Shown here: piece by piece, positions 1 to 7,589 of the stretch
How positions within the stretch are numbered: the stretch's first letter is position 1
Layout of the letters: each line of letters begins with the position of its first letter
Origin: a virus
Length of the DNA stretch: 20,836 nucleotides
Strand: one strand, 5' to 3'
IMG/VR virus record: IMGVR_UViG_3300038557_000026
Coordinates: 1 to 20,836 of that record
Notes under the pieces: model-generated
What the model saw: only the letters and a program-made list of their open reading frames with translations
What the model was told of the DNA's origin: nothing
Databases searched by the model: none
Translations under genes and position numbers: made by a program

Positions 1-127
1 GATGATGGTTCGGGAATGGCTAAGAGAAGGCGAAAATTCCACGGTGCACGCTGGACCGCCCAAGAAGATCGGGTGCTACGTCGCAACACAAATGCAACCG
101 CAGAATCGCTAGCGGCGATTCTCCATC
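1..127. repeat. Left copy of 127-bp terminal direct repeat (circle junction)
   Basis: These bases are identical to the last 127 bases of the window. An exact terminal overlap of this size is what a de Bruijn assembler with k near 127 leaves on a closed circle. I therefore read it as an assembly artefact marking circularity, not as a biological repeat. The copy contains the first 37 codons of the Myb-like gene. Confidence 0.93.
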
Positions 128-855
128 GGAGTATTGGAGCGGTTAAGCGAAGACGAGTGGGACACGGCGCCCATAGCTATACATCAAGCCCAGAAAGCCG
201 GAACGCCTCAGGCGCATTCAGGGTGTGGGCCTCTGCTGACCTGAGGTGGCTTCGCAAGCACAAAGACGATGAGTTAGGCGAGATGGCTGCCTATCTTGGA
301 CGGTCCGCAAAGGCTATTCGGTGCAAGCTGTTTAATATGGGCCTAGCAAGGCGAAGTACTCATCGCTCTGACTATTTTTGGTCGCCTCAGGAAGACGCTG
401 TTCTGCGGTCTTCTATGCAAGTTATGAACAAGGTTGTTGCTGAGCGCATAGGTAGGTCAGAGAAAGCGGTGGCTGACCGACGGAGTGTCTTAGGACTAAA
501 AAGGCGTCCTTTCGATCCGGATGCGTCCGTGGCTTACGCGCGCTGGACAGCTTCGGAAGATGATTTCGTGCGAGCCCACTCCGCTTGCGACGCCGCGGAA
601 ACAGCCGGTTATCTGTGCCGCTCAGCGACCGCAATTAAGCGTCGTTGCGTAGCATTGGGGATACGAAGGACATGGTGGCAGACAAAGCGAATGGCGCAGC
701 TACCTACAGCAAGACGCATTATAAAACTCCGCGAACAGGGACTTACCTACACCCAGATCTGGATCCGCATGGGAATCCCGCCGCGCAATTGTGCGGCTCT
801 AGTGCGATGGGCTCAAACCATCCCTGCATCCGTTTCGGCGAGCAGTAGACTTTGA
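16..855 (+). CDS. DNA-binding protein with four tandem Myb/SANT-like modules and a C-terminal HTH
   Basis: The 279-residue basic protein holds four repeats of one module. Each opens with a tryptophan-acidic signature and ends in a basic recognition-like helix: W13 (RWTAQED), W71 (WASAD), W122 (FWSPQED) and W177 (RWTASED), roughly residues 13-49, 71-110, 122-161 and 177-216. Each ends with a pattern like GRSxKAI followed by arginines and a GL/GI turn. Residues 231-266 (IIKLREQGLTYTQIWIRMGI) look like a separate helix-turn-helix. Single modules of this kind occur in bacterial and phage proteins, but a four-fold array is unusual. No membrane or catalytic segment is visible. On the closed circle the gene is divergent from parA, with the GCGCTAGC palindrome cluster between them, so it may act as a regulator or centromere factor; this is inference. 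The ribosome-binding site before the ATG is weak. Confidence 0.85.
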   Translation: MAKRRRKFHGARWTAQEDRVLRRNTNATAESLAAILHRSIGAVKRRRVGHGAHSYTSSPESRNASGAFRVWASADLRWLRKHKDDELGEMAAYLGRSAKAIRCKLFNMGLARRSTHRSDYFWSPQEDAVLRSSMQVMNKVVAERIGRSEKAVADRRSVLGLKRRPFDPDASVAYARWTASEDDFVRAHSACDAAETAGYLCRSATAIKRRCVALGIRRTWWQTKRMAQLPTARRIIKLREQGLTYTQIWIRMGIPPRNCAALVRWAQTIPASVSASSRL

Positions 856-861
856 AGCCAA

Positions 862-1182
862 ATGTTAGCGTGCTACGGACTCAGCATGCAGGGGGACGAC
901 AGCAGGCGAGAGAGCATACGGCGCTACGTGCGGTACACCGCCGTGGCGATGGCCATAGGCCAAGCGGTGTTCGGCGCAGCGCTACTTTACGGCTTGCATG
1001 CACCGGAGCCGACCATCCTCAAAATCGGCGCTTATGGCCTGATTGGGTGGGCACCCGTTGCGGCGCTTATGTCGTACTCCGAGATGAATGATCAATGGGG
1101 CGATGGTCGAGAGCTTTGGGCGAGCGTCAGTATGGGTTTGATCATGCTGACGCTCGGCTTCCTGGCGTGGTATCTCAGCTAA
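862..1182 (+). CDS. Small membrane protein, three predicted helices, unknown function
   Basis: The 106-residue product has a short polar, arginine-rich N-terminus and three hydrophobic stretches. These run from about residue 27 (AVAMAIGQAVFGAALLYGL), from about 52 (ILKIGAYGLIGWAPVAALM) and at the C-terminus (SMGLIMLTLGFLAWYLS). It should sit in the inner membrane. The start lies six bases after the Myb-like gene's stop, so the two are probably co-transcribed. An internal ATG at 886 (MQGDD) is an alternative start, and neither has a strong Shine-Dalgarno sequence. The stop codon overlaps the stop of the convergent 819-codon gene. I do not recognise the family. A holin-like or immunity role is possible but nothing specific supports it. 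Confidence 0.7.
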   Translation: MLACYGLSMQGDDSRRESIRRYVRYTAVAMAIGQAVFGAALLYGLHAPEPTILKIGAYGLIGWAPVAALMSYSEMNDQWGDGRELWASVSMGLIMLTLGFLAWYLS

Positions 1183-3638
1183 CGCATCGCGTTGCGCGAT
1201 TGATCTTCCTCAGGTGCCCGCATCGCGTTGCTTCCGCCTTGCCGTCCGTACGTGGCGCCGGCCGTCGAAGAGTAGGGGAGGGCGTTCCTTGGCGTCTGGC
1301 GCACTGCCTGATTAACGGCTCGGCGCGCGGAGACGGAACCGACGACTTTCGGCAGTCCGCTGTATTCGTAGATAGGCCGAGCCATCGGAACTGCATCGAG
1401 AAGCTTTCCGAAGAATTGCTTCGTGAGCGCCGCGGCCGTGTAACCCGACCCTGACGGATTCGGGTCCTTATAGGCGATGCGCTCGAGCTCACTGGCGAGG
1501 CGACGGATTTGCTTGATCTCGGCCGGTGAATACAACTCTTCCACGAGCGTCTTCTGGCTCGATAGCGAAGCCTTGATGTTGTTCAGCATGACCTGCGGAG
1601 TGTGGGGGCTACCCTTGTTGTTCTGCACAAGGCGCGCCCAATAGGCGACTTTGAGATCCCCGATGGTGTCGCTGGCAATGCGAGGATCCGCATATTTCTG
1701 CAATGCGGCTTTCATCGAGCGCAGAGCCTCGATCGCGCCGCTCTTGATCGTCGACGGGTTCTGAGCCGAGGCTGGGCCGAAGAGAATTTGCACGGCACGT
1801 TCTGGGCTGTCCGATGCTTCAAGTTCCTGCATGAGCTTTGCCGCCGGCGTGTTGCGACCCGTCACGCTCGGACTGAACAGGTTCTGCATGGTGCGCGTCG
1901 TGTCTCGTGCGATGCGAAGGTTCGCCGCGGCCGCGGGATCTCCGGCGAGTAGGGTTTGCTTCGCCGCATCGTCGATCCAATCGTTGAAGCCGTCATAGAT
2001 CGCCTTCGATGCCATCTGGTCTGTGGGATCGGCCGCGCTCTTGTACATGCCGAGCAACTGGCGCCGCATCTCGTCAACGGTCTTCACCGGTGACTGCTGA
2101 AGCACCTTCGCGACCGGATCGGCAAAGGCTTTTCCGCTCACGTACTCGTCGAGCGCTTTGGCCATTGCTGCGGCCTTCGGCATCTCCGAAGTTACGCGCA
2201 CGCCTCCGAGGCGGCCGGAGAGGGCATCGGGCAACAGGTCGAACGCTTCCTTTTTCGGAAGCAGATCCGTGACGGCATCCCAGGCCGCGGTTTCACCCGC
2301 TTCGGCCATATCTCGAGCATGGCGCATGCCGGCTTGAATGCCGGTTCCGAGGTCCGCGGCGTTGTCTGGCATTTGCTGGACGTGCGTAACCCCCGAAGGG
2401 TTCATCGTTCCGTTCTGAGCCGTGGCCTGCGAGCGAAAGTCGCTCGGCATGCGTGATCGAGCCGCGAAGTCGACGGCCTCGCTCTGCTTCGTATCGAAGG
2501 CCTGCATGGTGTCACGTGCCCGCTCGCCGTAGAGGTTGCGCCGCATCGCTTCCTCTTCCATGAGCTGCCACTTATCTTTCGATCGCTGTCCCGCTGTCGA
2601 CGGAATGCCGAACTCGCCCTCCTGCGCCTTGATCGCGGCCTGGCTGGCGTCACGCGTCTTGGCGTAGGTCTGCGCGAACGTCTTCGCGATGTCGGCCTGC
2701 ATGGCCTGCGGATCGAGGCCCTGAGACATGGCGAGGCGTTGCCCTTCAGGTGTGAGCTGCCCGGTCGATCGATTGAATAGGCGTGGCTCGATTACAAACC
2801 GGCCCCAGGCCTTACCGGCGAGGAATTCGAGCGGTACGCCAGCCGCGCCCGCGAGAGCGGCCAAGCCTGCCTTCGAAAGCTCGACGCCTTGCTCGCTGCC
2901 CATCGGCATCTGTGCAATGTCGCCGGCGATGCTGGTCGCGCCGGACGATGCGCCATAGGCCGCGAGACGGGAAATTCCGCGCGCACCCTTCATCGCGGCG
3001 CCTACGCCGGCGCCTCCGATCATGTACGGCATAGCGCCATAGATGCCGCGCGAGATGTCCTGGCTATCGAGACCCGGAGCATTCACATAGCCGCGCTGTT
3101 CCTGCCCATCGGCGCCACGCGTCACAAACACGTCGTAGCCGTTGGCGTCCTGCTCGCGACGAATAAGCTTGTCGCCTAGCTGCTTCGCGATGATGTCGCC
3201 CATCTGAGCGTCTGACGCGCCGAAGATGGCGGCGTTTGCAGTCGCGTTCCGAAGCTCTCCGGGGAACTGCTCGAATAGGGTCTTCGTGTCGGCTTCGCGC
3301 GGATCATGTCGGCCGCGGACGTCTTGCGCTCGCCGGCCCCACCATGTGTCTGCATCGGGCTCGGCGTAGGGGGATGGTGCATGCTCTCCCTCTGCCGAAG
3401 GCGCGCTGTTGCCGAATAGCAGGTCCTCGCCGTTGAGCGGGCTGTTATCCGCTCCGGCTTGCACGTTTTGGAGCGTCGCCGGCGATGCGTCATTGAAGAG
3501 CAAATCCATGCCGTCGAGGGCGCCATCGGCTGACGCCGGCGTAGGGGCGGGCGTCGGAGCGTTGCGCGCGGCCGCCTCATCAGCGAGACGGAAGCGCGAG
3601 ACGTGACGCAGGGGAGGGGCTTCGTTGAGCGGCATCAT
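1179..3638 (-). CDS. Phage DNA-ejection (internal virion / DNA-transfer) type protein
   Basis: This 819-residue product resembles large ejection proteins of podovirus-like phages, which leave the virion with the DNA and form a conduit across the envelope. The N-terminus is proline/alanine-rich and carries a duplicated motif, LDGMDLLF near residue 41 and LNGEDLLF near residue 68. Residues about 195-280 are Gly/Ala-rich and amphipathic, including a candidate membrane-active stretch (AMPYMIGGAGVGAAMKGA). The central segment GEFGIPSTAGQRSKDK followed by EEEAMRRNLYG is of a type I associate with phage ejection proteins. Its start overlaps the stop of the upstream gene in an ATGA arrangement, so the pair is translationally coupled. 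The frame is open over 2.4 kb, so the gene is not obviously decayed. Terminase, portal and capsid genes are absent. The family call rests on recognition, not a search. Confidence 0.68.
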   Translation of the reverse strand: MMPLNEAPPLRHVSRFRLADEAAARNAPTPAPTPASADGALDGMDLLFNDASPATLQNVQAGADNSPLNGEDLLFGNSAPSAEGEHAPSPYAEPDADTWWGRRAQDVRGRHDPREADTKTLFEQFPGELRNATANAAIFGASDAQMGDIIAKQLGDKLIRREQDANGYDVFVTRGADGQEQRGYVNAPGLDSQDISRGIYGAMPYMIGGAGVGAAMKGARGISRLAAYGASSGATSIAGDIAQMPMGSEQGVELSKAGLAALAGAAGVPLEFLAGKAWGRFVIEPRLFNRSTGQLTPEGQRLAMSQGLDPQAMQADIAKTFAQTYAKTRDASQAAIKAQEGEFGIPSTAGQRSKDKWQLMEEEAMRRNLYGERARDTMQAFDTKQSEAVDFAARSRMPSDFRSQATAQNGTMNPSGVTHVQQMPDNAADLGTGIQAGMRHARDMAEAGETAAWDAVTDLLPKKEAFDLLPDALSGRLGGVRVTSEMPKAAAMAKALDEYVSGKAFADPVAKVLQQSPVKTVDEMRRQLLGMYKSAADPTDQMASKAIYDGFNDWIDDAAKQTLLAGDPAAAANLRIARDTTRTMQNLFSPSVTGRNTPAAKLMQELEASDSPERAVQILFGPASAQNPSTIKSGAIEALRSMKAALQKYADPRIASDTIGDLKVAYWARLVQNNKGSPHTPQVMLNNIKASLSSQKTLVEELYSPAEIKQIRRLASELERIAYKDPNPSGSGYTAAALTKQFFGKLLDAVPMARPIYEYSGLPKVVGSVSARRAVNQAVRQTPRNALPYSSTAGATYGRQGGSNAMRAPEEDQSRNAMR

Positions 3639-5230
3639 GACTCGATTCCGAATTGTGCGCGCAGGCGCTGTTGAATGATAGGGACGAGCTCCTGACGGGG
3701 AACGCCGGGATTTGCTTTCATGACGTCGTTCTGGATCTTGTTCGTTTCCTGTTGAATGACGCGTGGCATGTCATCGAGCGGGATCTGCTTCGACATTTCA
3801 TCGACAGTGCCGTCGAAGCCGTTCTTCGTGAGGTAGCTGTAGCGAGCGAGTGCCATCTCAGTCAGCCGGATGTTGGTGTCCATCTTCGATTGGAACTCAG
3901 TCGGGCTGTCGCCGTCAAAGATGCCTTCACCGGGGTTCGGCTGCGTTTTCTTGATGCGATTGGCTTCGGGGATCGTCATCGCCGCGCCAGTGATTTCCTT
4001 GATGTACTGGTTCAGGTTGTTTAGCCCCTCGGCTCTGGATGCCGAATACGCAGCAAGCTCCTGTCGCTGCTGCGAGGTGAGGGACTTGCGCGTGCCTCCG
4101 AACTTGTCGACCAGACTGTTCCAGGCAAAGCCGAGCCGCTTGTCGATTGTCTGATATTCGGGCTTCCATGACTGCTTGATCGCCTTGAGGCGTGCATATT
4201 GCTCGACCGCGTTGAGCTGCTTTTCCTGCACTGCGTTAATGGTCGGCTTGGTCATGCTGCCGGTGGATGCCGCGTCGATCATCATCCGGCCAGCATCGCC
4301 TTTGCCGCGAAGAGCAAGGCCCATTCCGAGGCGTCGAGCTTGGTCGCGCGGCATTCGACCGAACGCCGTGTTCACGTTCTCGTCGCCCGGCAAATTGTAA
4401 GCCGCTCCCGGCGACGGACCGTCTGCGACAGGCGGCGCAGTCGGGTCAGGCCCTTCGCTATTCTGCGCGAGCACGATTCCGGGAGGTGTGCTCTGTGCGG
4501 GGTACGTGTCGGAGATCGGCTGCAAGCGCGGCTGTCCCGCATTGTCCGGCGCGTAGCTTTGCGGCTGGTACATTGCCGGCGGCTGTGTAGGCGCGGCCGG
4601 CGTGGCGCCGGAGCCGTCGATCATGCCACCGAGCGAACGGTTGAACGCATTTTCCGACTCGAGCTTTTCGACTTCCGCCTGCTGCTTGCGCCGATCGAGC
4701 AGATGGTCCTGTGCTGTCGCCATGAACAGCTCGGGACCGTTGACGCCATCGAGGAATTGAGCCGGCGCGTCGGCAAGGTCGGCATGTTGAGAGAAAATGT
4801 TGCGCATGATTTCGGTGCGCTTCGCCGGGTCCTTTTCCGTTAGGGCGTACTTTTCAACCAATGGGGCGATCAAGCCCACCTGTGCTTGGAAGCGCTTCGC
4901 GCGCCGGTCCTTTTCGTCCTGTTCGAACCTCCGACGATCGCGATCGTCCATCGCGTTCTGCCGGCCACGATTGTACGTCGTCTCGTCGGCATATCTCGTG
5001 TCGGCCAGAGTATCCCGTCCGCGGCTGTAGGCGCGTTCGTCCGCATAGCGCTGGTCAACCATTGCATTACGGCCGCGCTGGTACTGACGTTCCTCTGCGC
5101 GCTCAGCGCGGGTTTGATCCAACTCTCGCCTACGGCCTATCGCGTCGATGCCTTCGTTGAGACCTGAGAAACTGAGCATAGCGTTCTCGGGCACGCGATA
5201 CGCGGGCAGGGGGATGTATCCAGATGCCAT
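3635..5230 (-). CDS. Phage ejection-type structural protein with tandem RGR/RYADE repeats
   Basis: The 531-residue product begins at an ATG with GTGAGG six bases upstream; a GTG four codons earlier is possible but less well placed. Residues about 50-101 form three tandem copies of an 18-residue charged unit (YQRGRNAMVDQRYADER, AYSRGRDTLADTRYADET, then TYNRGRQNAMDD). This unit should form a long helix or coiled coil. The middle (about 205-290) is proline/glutamine-rich and likely disordered. The C-terminal half is mostly helical and soluble. Such repeat-helix proteins stand next to the large ejection protein in podovirus virion modules. It ends inside the start codon of the 819-residue gene and follows the 102-residue gene by nine bases. 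I infer that the two long products worked together as a DNA-injection pair. A tail or scaffold component is the alternative. Confidence 0.65.
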   Translation of the reverse strand: MASGYIPLPAYRVPENAMLSFSGLNEGIDAIGRRRELDQTRAERAEERQYQRGRNAMVDQRYADERAYSRGRDTLADTRYADETTYNRGRQNAMDDRDRRRFEQDEKDRRAKRFQAQVGLIAPLVEKYALTEKDPAKRTEIMRNIFSQHADLADAPAQFLDGVNGPELFMATAQDHLLDRRKQQAEVEKLESENAFNRSLGGMIDGSGATPAAPTQPPAMYQPQSYAPDNAGQPRLQPISDTYPAQSTPPGIVLAQNSEGPDPTAPPVADGPSPGAAYNLPGDENVNTAFGRMPRDQARRLGMGLALRGKGDAGRMMIDAASTGSMTKPTINAVQEKQLNAVEQYARLKAIKQSWKPEYQTIDKRLGFAWNSLVDKFGGTRKSLTSQQRQELAAYSASRAEGLNNLNQYIKEITGAAMTIPEANRIKKTQPNPGEGIFDGDSPTEFQSKMDTNIRLTEMALARYSYLTKNGFDGTVDEMSKQIPLDDMPRVIQQETNKIQNDVMKANPGVPRQELVPIIQQRLRAQFGIES

Positions 5231-5238
5231 AACCGGCC

Positions 5239-5547
5239 TCACTGCTTCGAGTTGATATGGACCTGCGCCAGCAGGCGGTAGGGGTGCGGATGCGCGACGA
5301 TCACGTGTCGGTCATGCGGCGAGAGGGCATGGAAAAACACGATCGCGCTGTTGATCACCGCGTCTCCGAAGTCTCGTCTAGCGAGCGCTTCGGAGAGATT
5401 GAGCTTGTCCATCATTGCGTGCACGAGTTCGACGCCATCGATCAGCTTGGCGAATTCGGCGTCGTTCGCACGCGTCGGCTGAGCCTCTGCCTCAGCGAGG
5501 AGGAGCTGCCAAAACTCGCCGATCGGTTCGCTGTTTTCATCGCTCAT
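5239..5547 (-). CDS. Hypothetical 102-residue protein in phage-like operon
   Basis: The chosen start (MSDENSEPIG) has a GAGG eight bases upstream; a start 17 codons earlier would run into the preceding gene. The product is acidic at the N-terminus and mainly helical (EFWQLLLAEAEAQ, AEFAKLIDGVELVHAMMDKLNL). Its C-terminal part is histidine-rich (FHALSPHDRHVIVAHPHPYRLL), which might bind metal or form a small beta unit. I do not recognise the family. It sits between the frameshifted SSB-tailed gene and the ejection-type genes, so it marks the junction between the replication-like block and the virion-like block. If structural genes were deleted from an ancestral phage, this boundary is where the deletion would lie. 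Confidence 0.72.
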   Translation of the reverse strand: MSDENSEPIGEFWQLLLAEAEAQPTRANDAEFAKLIDGVELVHAMMDKLNLSEALARRDFGDAVINSAIVFFHALSPHDRHVIVAHPHPYRLLAQVHINSKQ

Positions 5548-5557
5548 GGCCAGGCCC

Positions 5558-5871
5558 TCAGAAAGGAATTTCGGCGTCATCCGCGCCGGCGGAGACATGC
5601 GACTGCATCAGCGCACGCGATCGCTCCCCGTCACGTGGACGCTCGGCGTCGGCCTTCCTCGCCTTGCCCTGGTCTCCGTTGCGGGGAGGGGCTGCCGCGA
5701 TCACCAGGTTCCAAATCGATGGCCCTCAGCATCGGCGTCCTTGGACTTCAGAAGCGTGAGCTTCATCGATCCGAAAAAGCCGGTGATGTACTGATTGCCC
5801 TGCGCCGAGGTGCGCTCGTACAACTTGCCGACAGTGACGGACGGCGGGAATTCATTGCGGCGGTCAGACAT
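5558..5871 (-). pseudogene. Frameshifted small ssDNA-binding-like protein with SSB-type acidic tail
   Basis: The ATG (MSDRRNEFPPSV) has AAAGGA nine bases upstream. It opens a 56-codon frame, with KLYERTSAQGNQYITGFFGS, that stops at a TGA at 5701-5703. Shifting back one base just before that stop, at the GAGGGCC run near 5717-5723, opens a second frame. That frame continues with PSIWNLVIAAAPPRNG, a charged linker and the end DDAEIPF. Joined at that point, the product is about 104 residues and reads as one coherent protein. The DDxxIPF tip is the hallmark of bacterial single-stranded DNA-binding proteins, which recruit partners through it. No standard slippery heptamer is visible, so I read this as a one-base deletion or a homopolymer sequencing error; programmed frameshifting is less likely. 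The start overlaps the zinc-ribbon gene's end, and the downstream gene begins 11 bases after the stop. Confidence 0.7.
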
Positions 5872-6124
5872 GGGTCGAGATCCTTTCGGGTGCGGAAGGG
5901 GTCAAATTTGCGCGCTGGCGGCGATTCACACCCCCGGCCGCGGCACCGGTAGCCGCGCGGCGGCTTTCGCGCTCCTGACGGTCGCGAGCAGCGTTCGCGA
6001 ACACGCAAGGCTTGCAGCGATCCGTCAAACCGTCGTCAGACAAGGCCGACGGCAGGAAGCTGGCGGCCGGCCGGACCTGCTCGCACTGGCGGCAGGTTTT
6101 CGAGCCGGGGAGGGCGCTACACAT
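5864..6124 (-). CDS. Small zinc-ribbon protein (CxxC…CxxC)
   Basis: The 86-residue product has two cysteine pairs, C11-R-Q-C14 and C37-K-P-C40. They enclose a segment ending in DGLTDR, in the pattern of a short zinc ribbon (TCRQCEQVRPAASF … DGLTDRCKPC). The pattern is common in small phage and plasmid proteins and is also found beside HNH-type domains, but no HNH nuclease residues follow here. The C-terminal half is rich in Arg and Ala and probably disordered or DNA-contacting. Its start overlaps the end of the upstream gene by eight bases, and its end overlaps the start of the SSB-tailed gene, so all three should be translated in series. A DNA- or RNA-binding accessory of the replication block is the likeliest role, by inference. 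Confidence 0.72.
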   Translation of the reverse strand: MCSALPGSKTCRQCEQVRPAASFLPSALSDDGLTDRCKPCVFANAARDRQERESRRAATGAAAGGVNRRQRANLTPSAPERISTHV

Positions 6125-6530
6125 TGGCCGCCTCCCGTGTCGTGAACTTTGACTGCTCGAACCACGGCTTCCCAGGTTCGGAGCCGGGCGAGCGTCGAAG
6201 CGAGATCAGTCGCGAGCCGGATGCACAGCGCACCACGGCGCGCGCGGCTTCGATCGCCTCGAGCTTCGGTCCCGACAGCGAAGACAGCGCCAGACCGGTC
6301 ACGAGGCCCTGTTCGGCATAGCGATACTCGGGGGCGATCGGGGCTGCGCCGAACAACTCGGCATCGTCCCATCCGAGATCGATCGCCGTCGCGAAGTGCG
6401 GGCTGTCGAGGAAGGCGCGTGTCACGAGCTCGAGGCGCTTACGCTGCCGGTCCTTGCAAGGGGGCAGGGCAGCGAGGCGGGCGAGCACCTGGTCTCGGCG
6501 CGCGAGGATGTCTTGCGGGGCGACGGTCAT
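6117..6530 (-). CDS. Hypothetical 137-residue protein in phage-like replication operon
   Basis: The start ATG overlaps the stop of the replisome-organiser-like gene (ATGA), and a GAGGG lies about eight bases upstream. The N-terminal half is helical and charged, with PPCKDRQRKRLELVTRAFL. The centre contains DLGWDDAELFG and EYRYAEQGLVTGLALS, and the tail is basic (LISLRRSPGSEPGK). The DLGWDDAELFG segment resembles the small helical proteins that accompany replication or nuclease genes in alphaproteobacterial phages, but I cannot name a family. There is no signal peptide or membrane segment. Tight coupling on both sides suggests it is needed in fixed proportion to its neighbours. Confidence 0.72.
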   Translation of the reverse strand: MTVAPQDILARRDQVLARLAALPPCKDRQRKRLELVTRAFLDSPHFATAIDLGWDDAELFGAAPIAPEYRYAEQGLVTGLALSSLSGPKLEAIEAARAVVRCASGSRLISLRRSPGSEPGKPWFEQSKFTTREAANV

Positions 6531-7543
6531 GCGAGTGCCCTCACATCGACGGCTGCTCGCTGAGCGAACGGCACGATGTTGCCGGCTGCAATCACGTCGG
6601 CCGCGTCACGCATCCAGCCCGGGATTTCGGTTCCGCATTCGCGCTCGAGGCGATCAATCAGCTCGGGCTTGCCGGCAATGTAGTCGTGAAGGACTGTGCG
6701 CTCGCCACTGGTTAGCGACGGCCCTAGCTCCGCATGCCAACCGCCACCTTTTAAGGCCAAGGTTAGCACCCAGTCGCTGACCGGGAAGTGCCCCCTCAAA
6801 TCGCGGGCCCGAAGCTTTTCGGCATCGTCCCACAGCGGCAGGTTCGATGCGCCAGGTGCGTCGCGATCCACATGCGGCCCTATCGCGTAGTCCTGCCATC
6901 CCGCCGTGGTCAGCCATTTTTTGGGAGCGCCGGCGAACTGGCCGGGATGCTTGGTGGCGTGAGCACGCGCTGCTGCCTCGAGTTCGGCGGGGGTTGTCGC
7001 GCCAAGGGCTGCCGTGTACAGGCCACGACATTCGCTCTTCCAGCGTTTGAACTGACTCTCCGGCCAAATCGTCCAGAATCGCTCGAATGCCGCCGCTGCC
7101 GCATCGCTCTCCGGAGGAACTAAGGAGGAGGTTCTAAGTCTAGACTCTAAGTCTGTGCTGCCGTTTTTGCTGTTTCCGTTACACTTTTCAGAAAGATCTT
7201 TCTTAGCTACCGGATAGCTATCGTGTAGCTGAGCGATATCTCGCTCCGTTTGTTCATCAAGAATGAGCCCATCGCGGCGGGTCAGTTCGCGCTTCTCGAC
7301 GAGTTGGGACAGCACGCGTTTGAATTGTCGAACGTCAATATTGAGGCGGCCAGCGAGCGTTGCAGCCTCATCCTTGAGAGCGGCCTGGTCCGTCCACATT
7401 AGATCGACCACACCGTCAAGCATTGCGCGCTCTTCTAGCTGAAGACGGGCTTTACGATGCCGTTCCAGCACGGCGCCGTGGTTACGGCGGTGCCAATGGA
7501 TAGATTTGCGCCGTGTCGCGGCGCTAGGGCGTTGGATGTTCAT
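6527..7543 (-). CDS. Phage-type replication initiation / replisome organiser-like protein
   Basis: The start (MNIQRPSAATRR) is chosen because AAGGA sits eight bases upstream; an earlier in-frame start lacks a ribosome site. The 338-residue product opens with a basic stretch. It continues with a winged-helix-like segment (LDGVVDLMWTDQAALKDEA … RQFKRVLSQLVEKRELTRRDGLI) of the kind found at the N-terminus of phage replication initiators. The centre has FERFWTIWPESQFKRWKSEC, then PGQFAGAPKKWLTTAGWQDY, a pattern I associate with phage replication proteins. The C-terminal half may bind a helicase or DNA. With the DnaB gene in the same leftward block, the likely job is to open an origin and bring the helicase to it. 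A predicted antisense RNA lies across its leader. It could instead be a pure transcription regulator, but the size argues against that. Confidence 0.68.
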   Translation of the reverse strand: MNIQRPSAATRRKSIHWHRRNHGAVLERHRKARLQLEERAMLDGVVDLMWTDQAALKDEAATLAGRLNIDVRQFKRVLSQLVEKRELTRRDGLILDEQTERDIAQLHDSYPVAKKDLSEKCNGNSKNGSTDLESRLRTSSLVPPESDAAAAAFERFWTIWPESQFKRWKSECRGLYTAALGATTPAELEAAARAHATKHPGQFAGAPKKWLTTAGWQDYAIGPHVDRDAPGASNLPLWDDAEKLRARDLRGHFPVSDWVLTLALKGGGWHAELGPSLTSGERTVLHDYIAGKPELIDRLERECGTEIPGWMRDAADVIAAGNIVPFAQRAAVDVRALA

Positions 7544-7554
7544 TGCGGGTGTCC

Positions 7555-7583
7555 TTGAGAAATCGACGGACACGCGCTACATA
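7555..7583 (+). promoter_or_regulatory. Candidate promoter for the antisense RNA
   Basis: TTGAGA at 7555-7560 and TACATA at 7578-7583 are separated by exactly 17 bases. The -35 matches the sigma-70 consensus at five of six positions, the -10 only at three. It points rightward, against the leftward genes on both sides, and is followed by a strong terminator. Transcription would begin near 7590. Confidence 0.42.
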
Positions 7584-7589
7584 AGAACC

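Noticed and set aside
1-127. Terminal repeats of a linear phage genome
   Set aside because: The repeat length equals a common assembler k-mer size and cuts through the Myb-like gene, and the gene set is plasmid-like; circular closure is the better reading.
4199-4843. Rightward open frame of 214 codons
   Set aside because: It is exactly antisense to the 531-residue ejection-type gene, arginine-rich and of low protein-like quality; such mirror frames are expected in GC-rich DNA.
5701-5730. Programmed -1 frameshift in the SSB-tailed gene
   Set aside because: No X-XXY-YYZ slippery heptamer or clear downstream stimulator is seen at the junction; deletion or base-call error is simpler.
5257-5952. 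Rightward open frame of 231 codons
   Set aside because: It lies opposite three well-supported leftward genes with good ribosome sites and overlapping starts; its composition is not protein-like.
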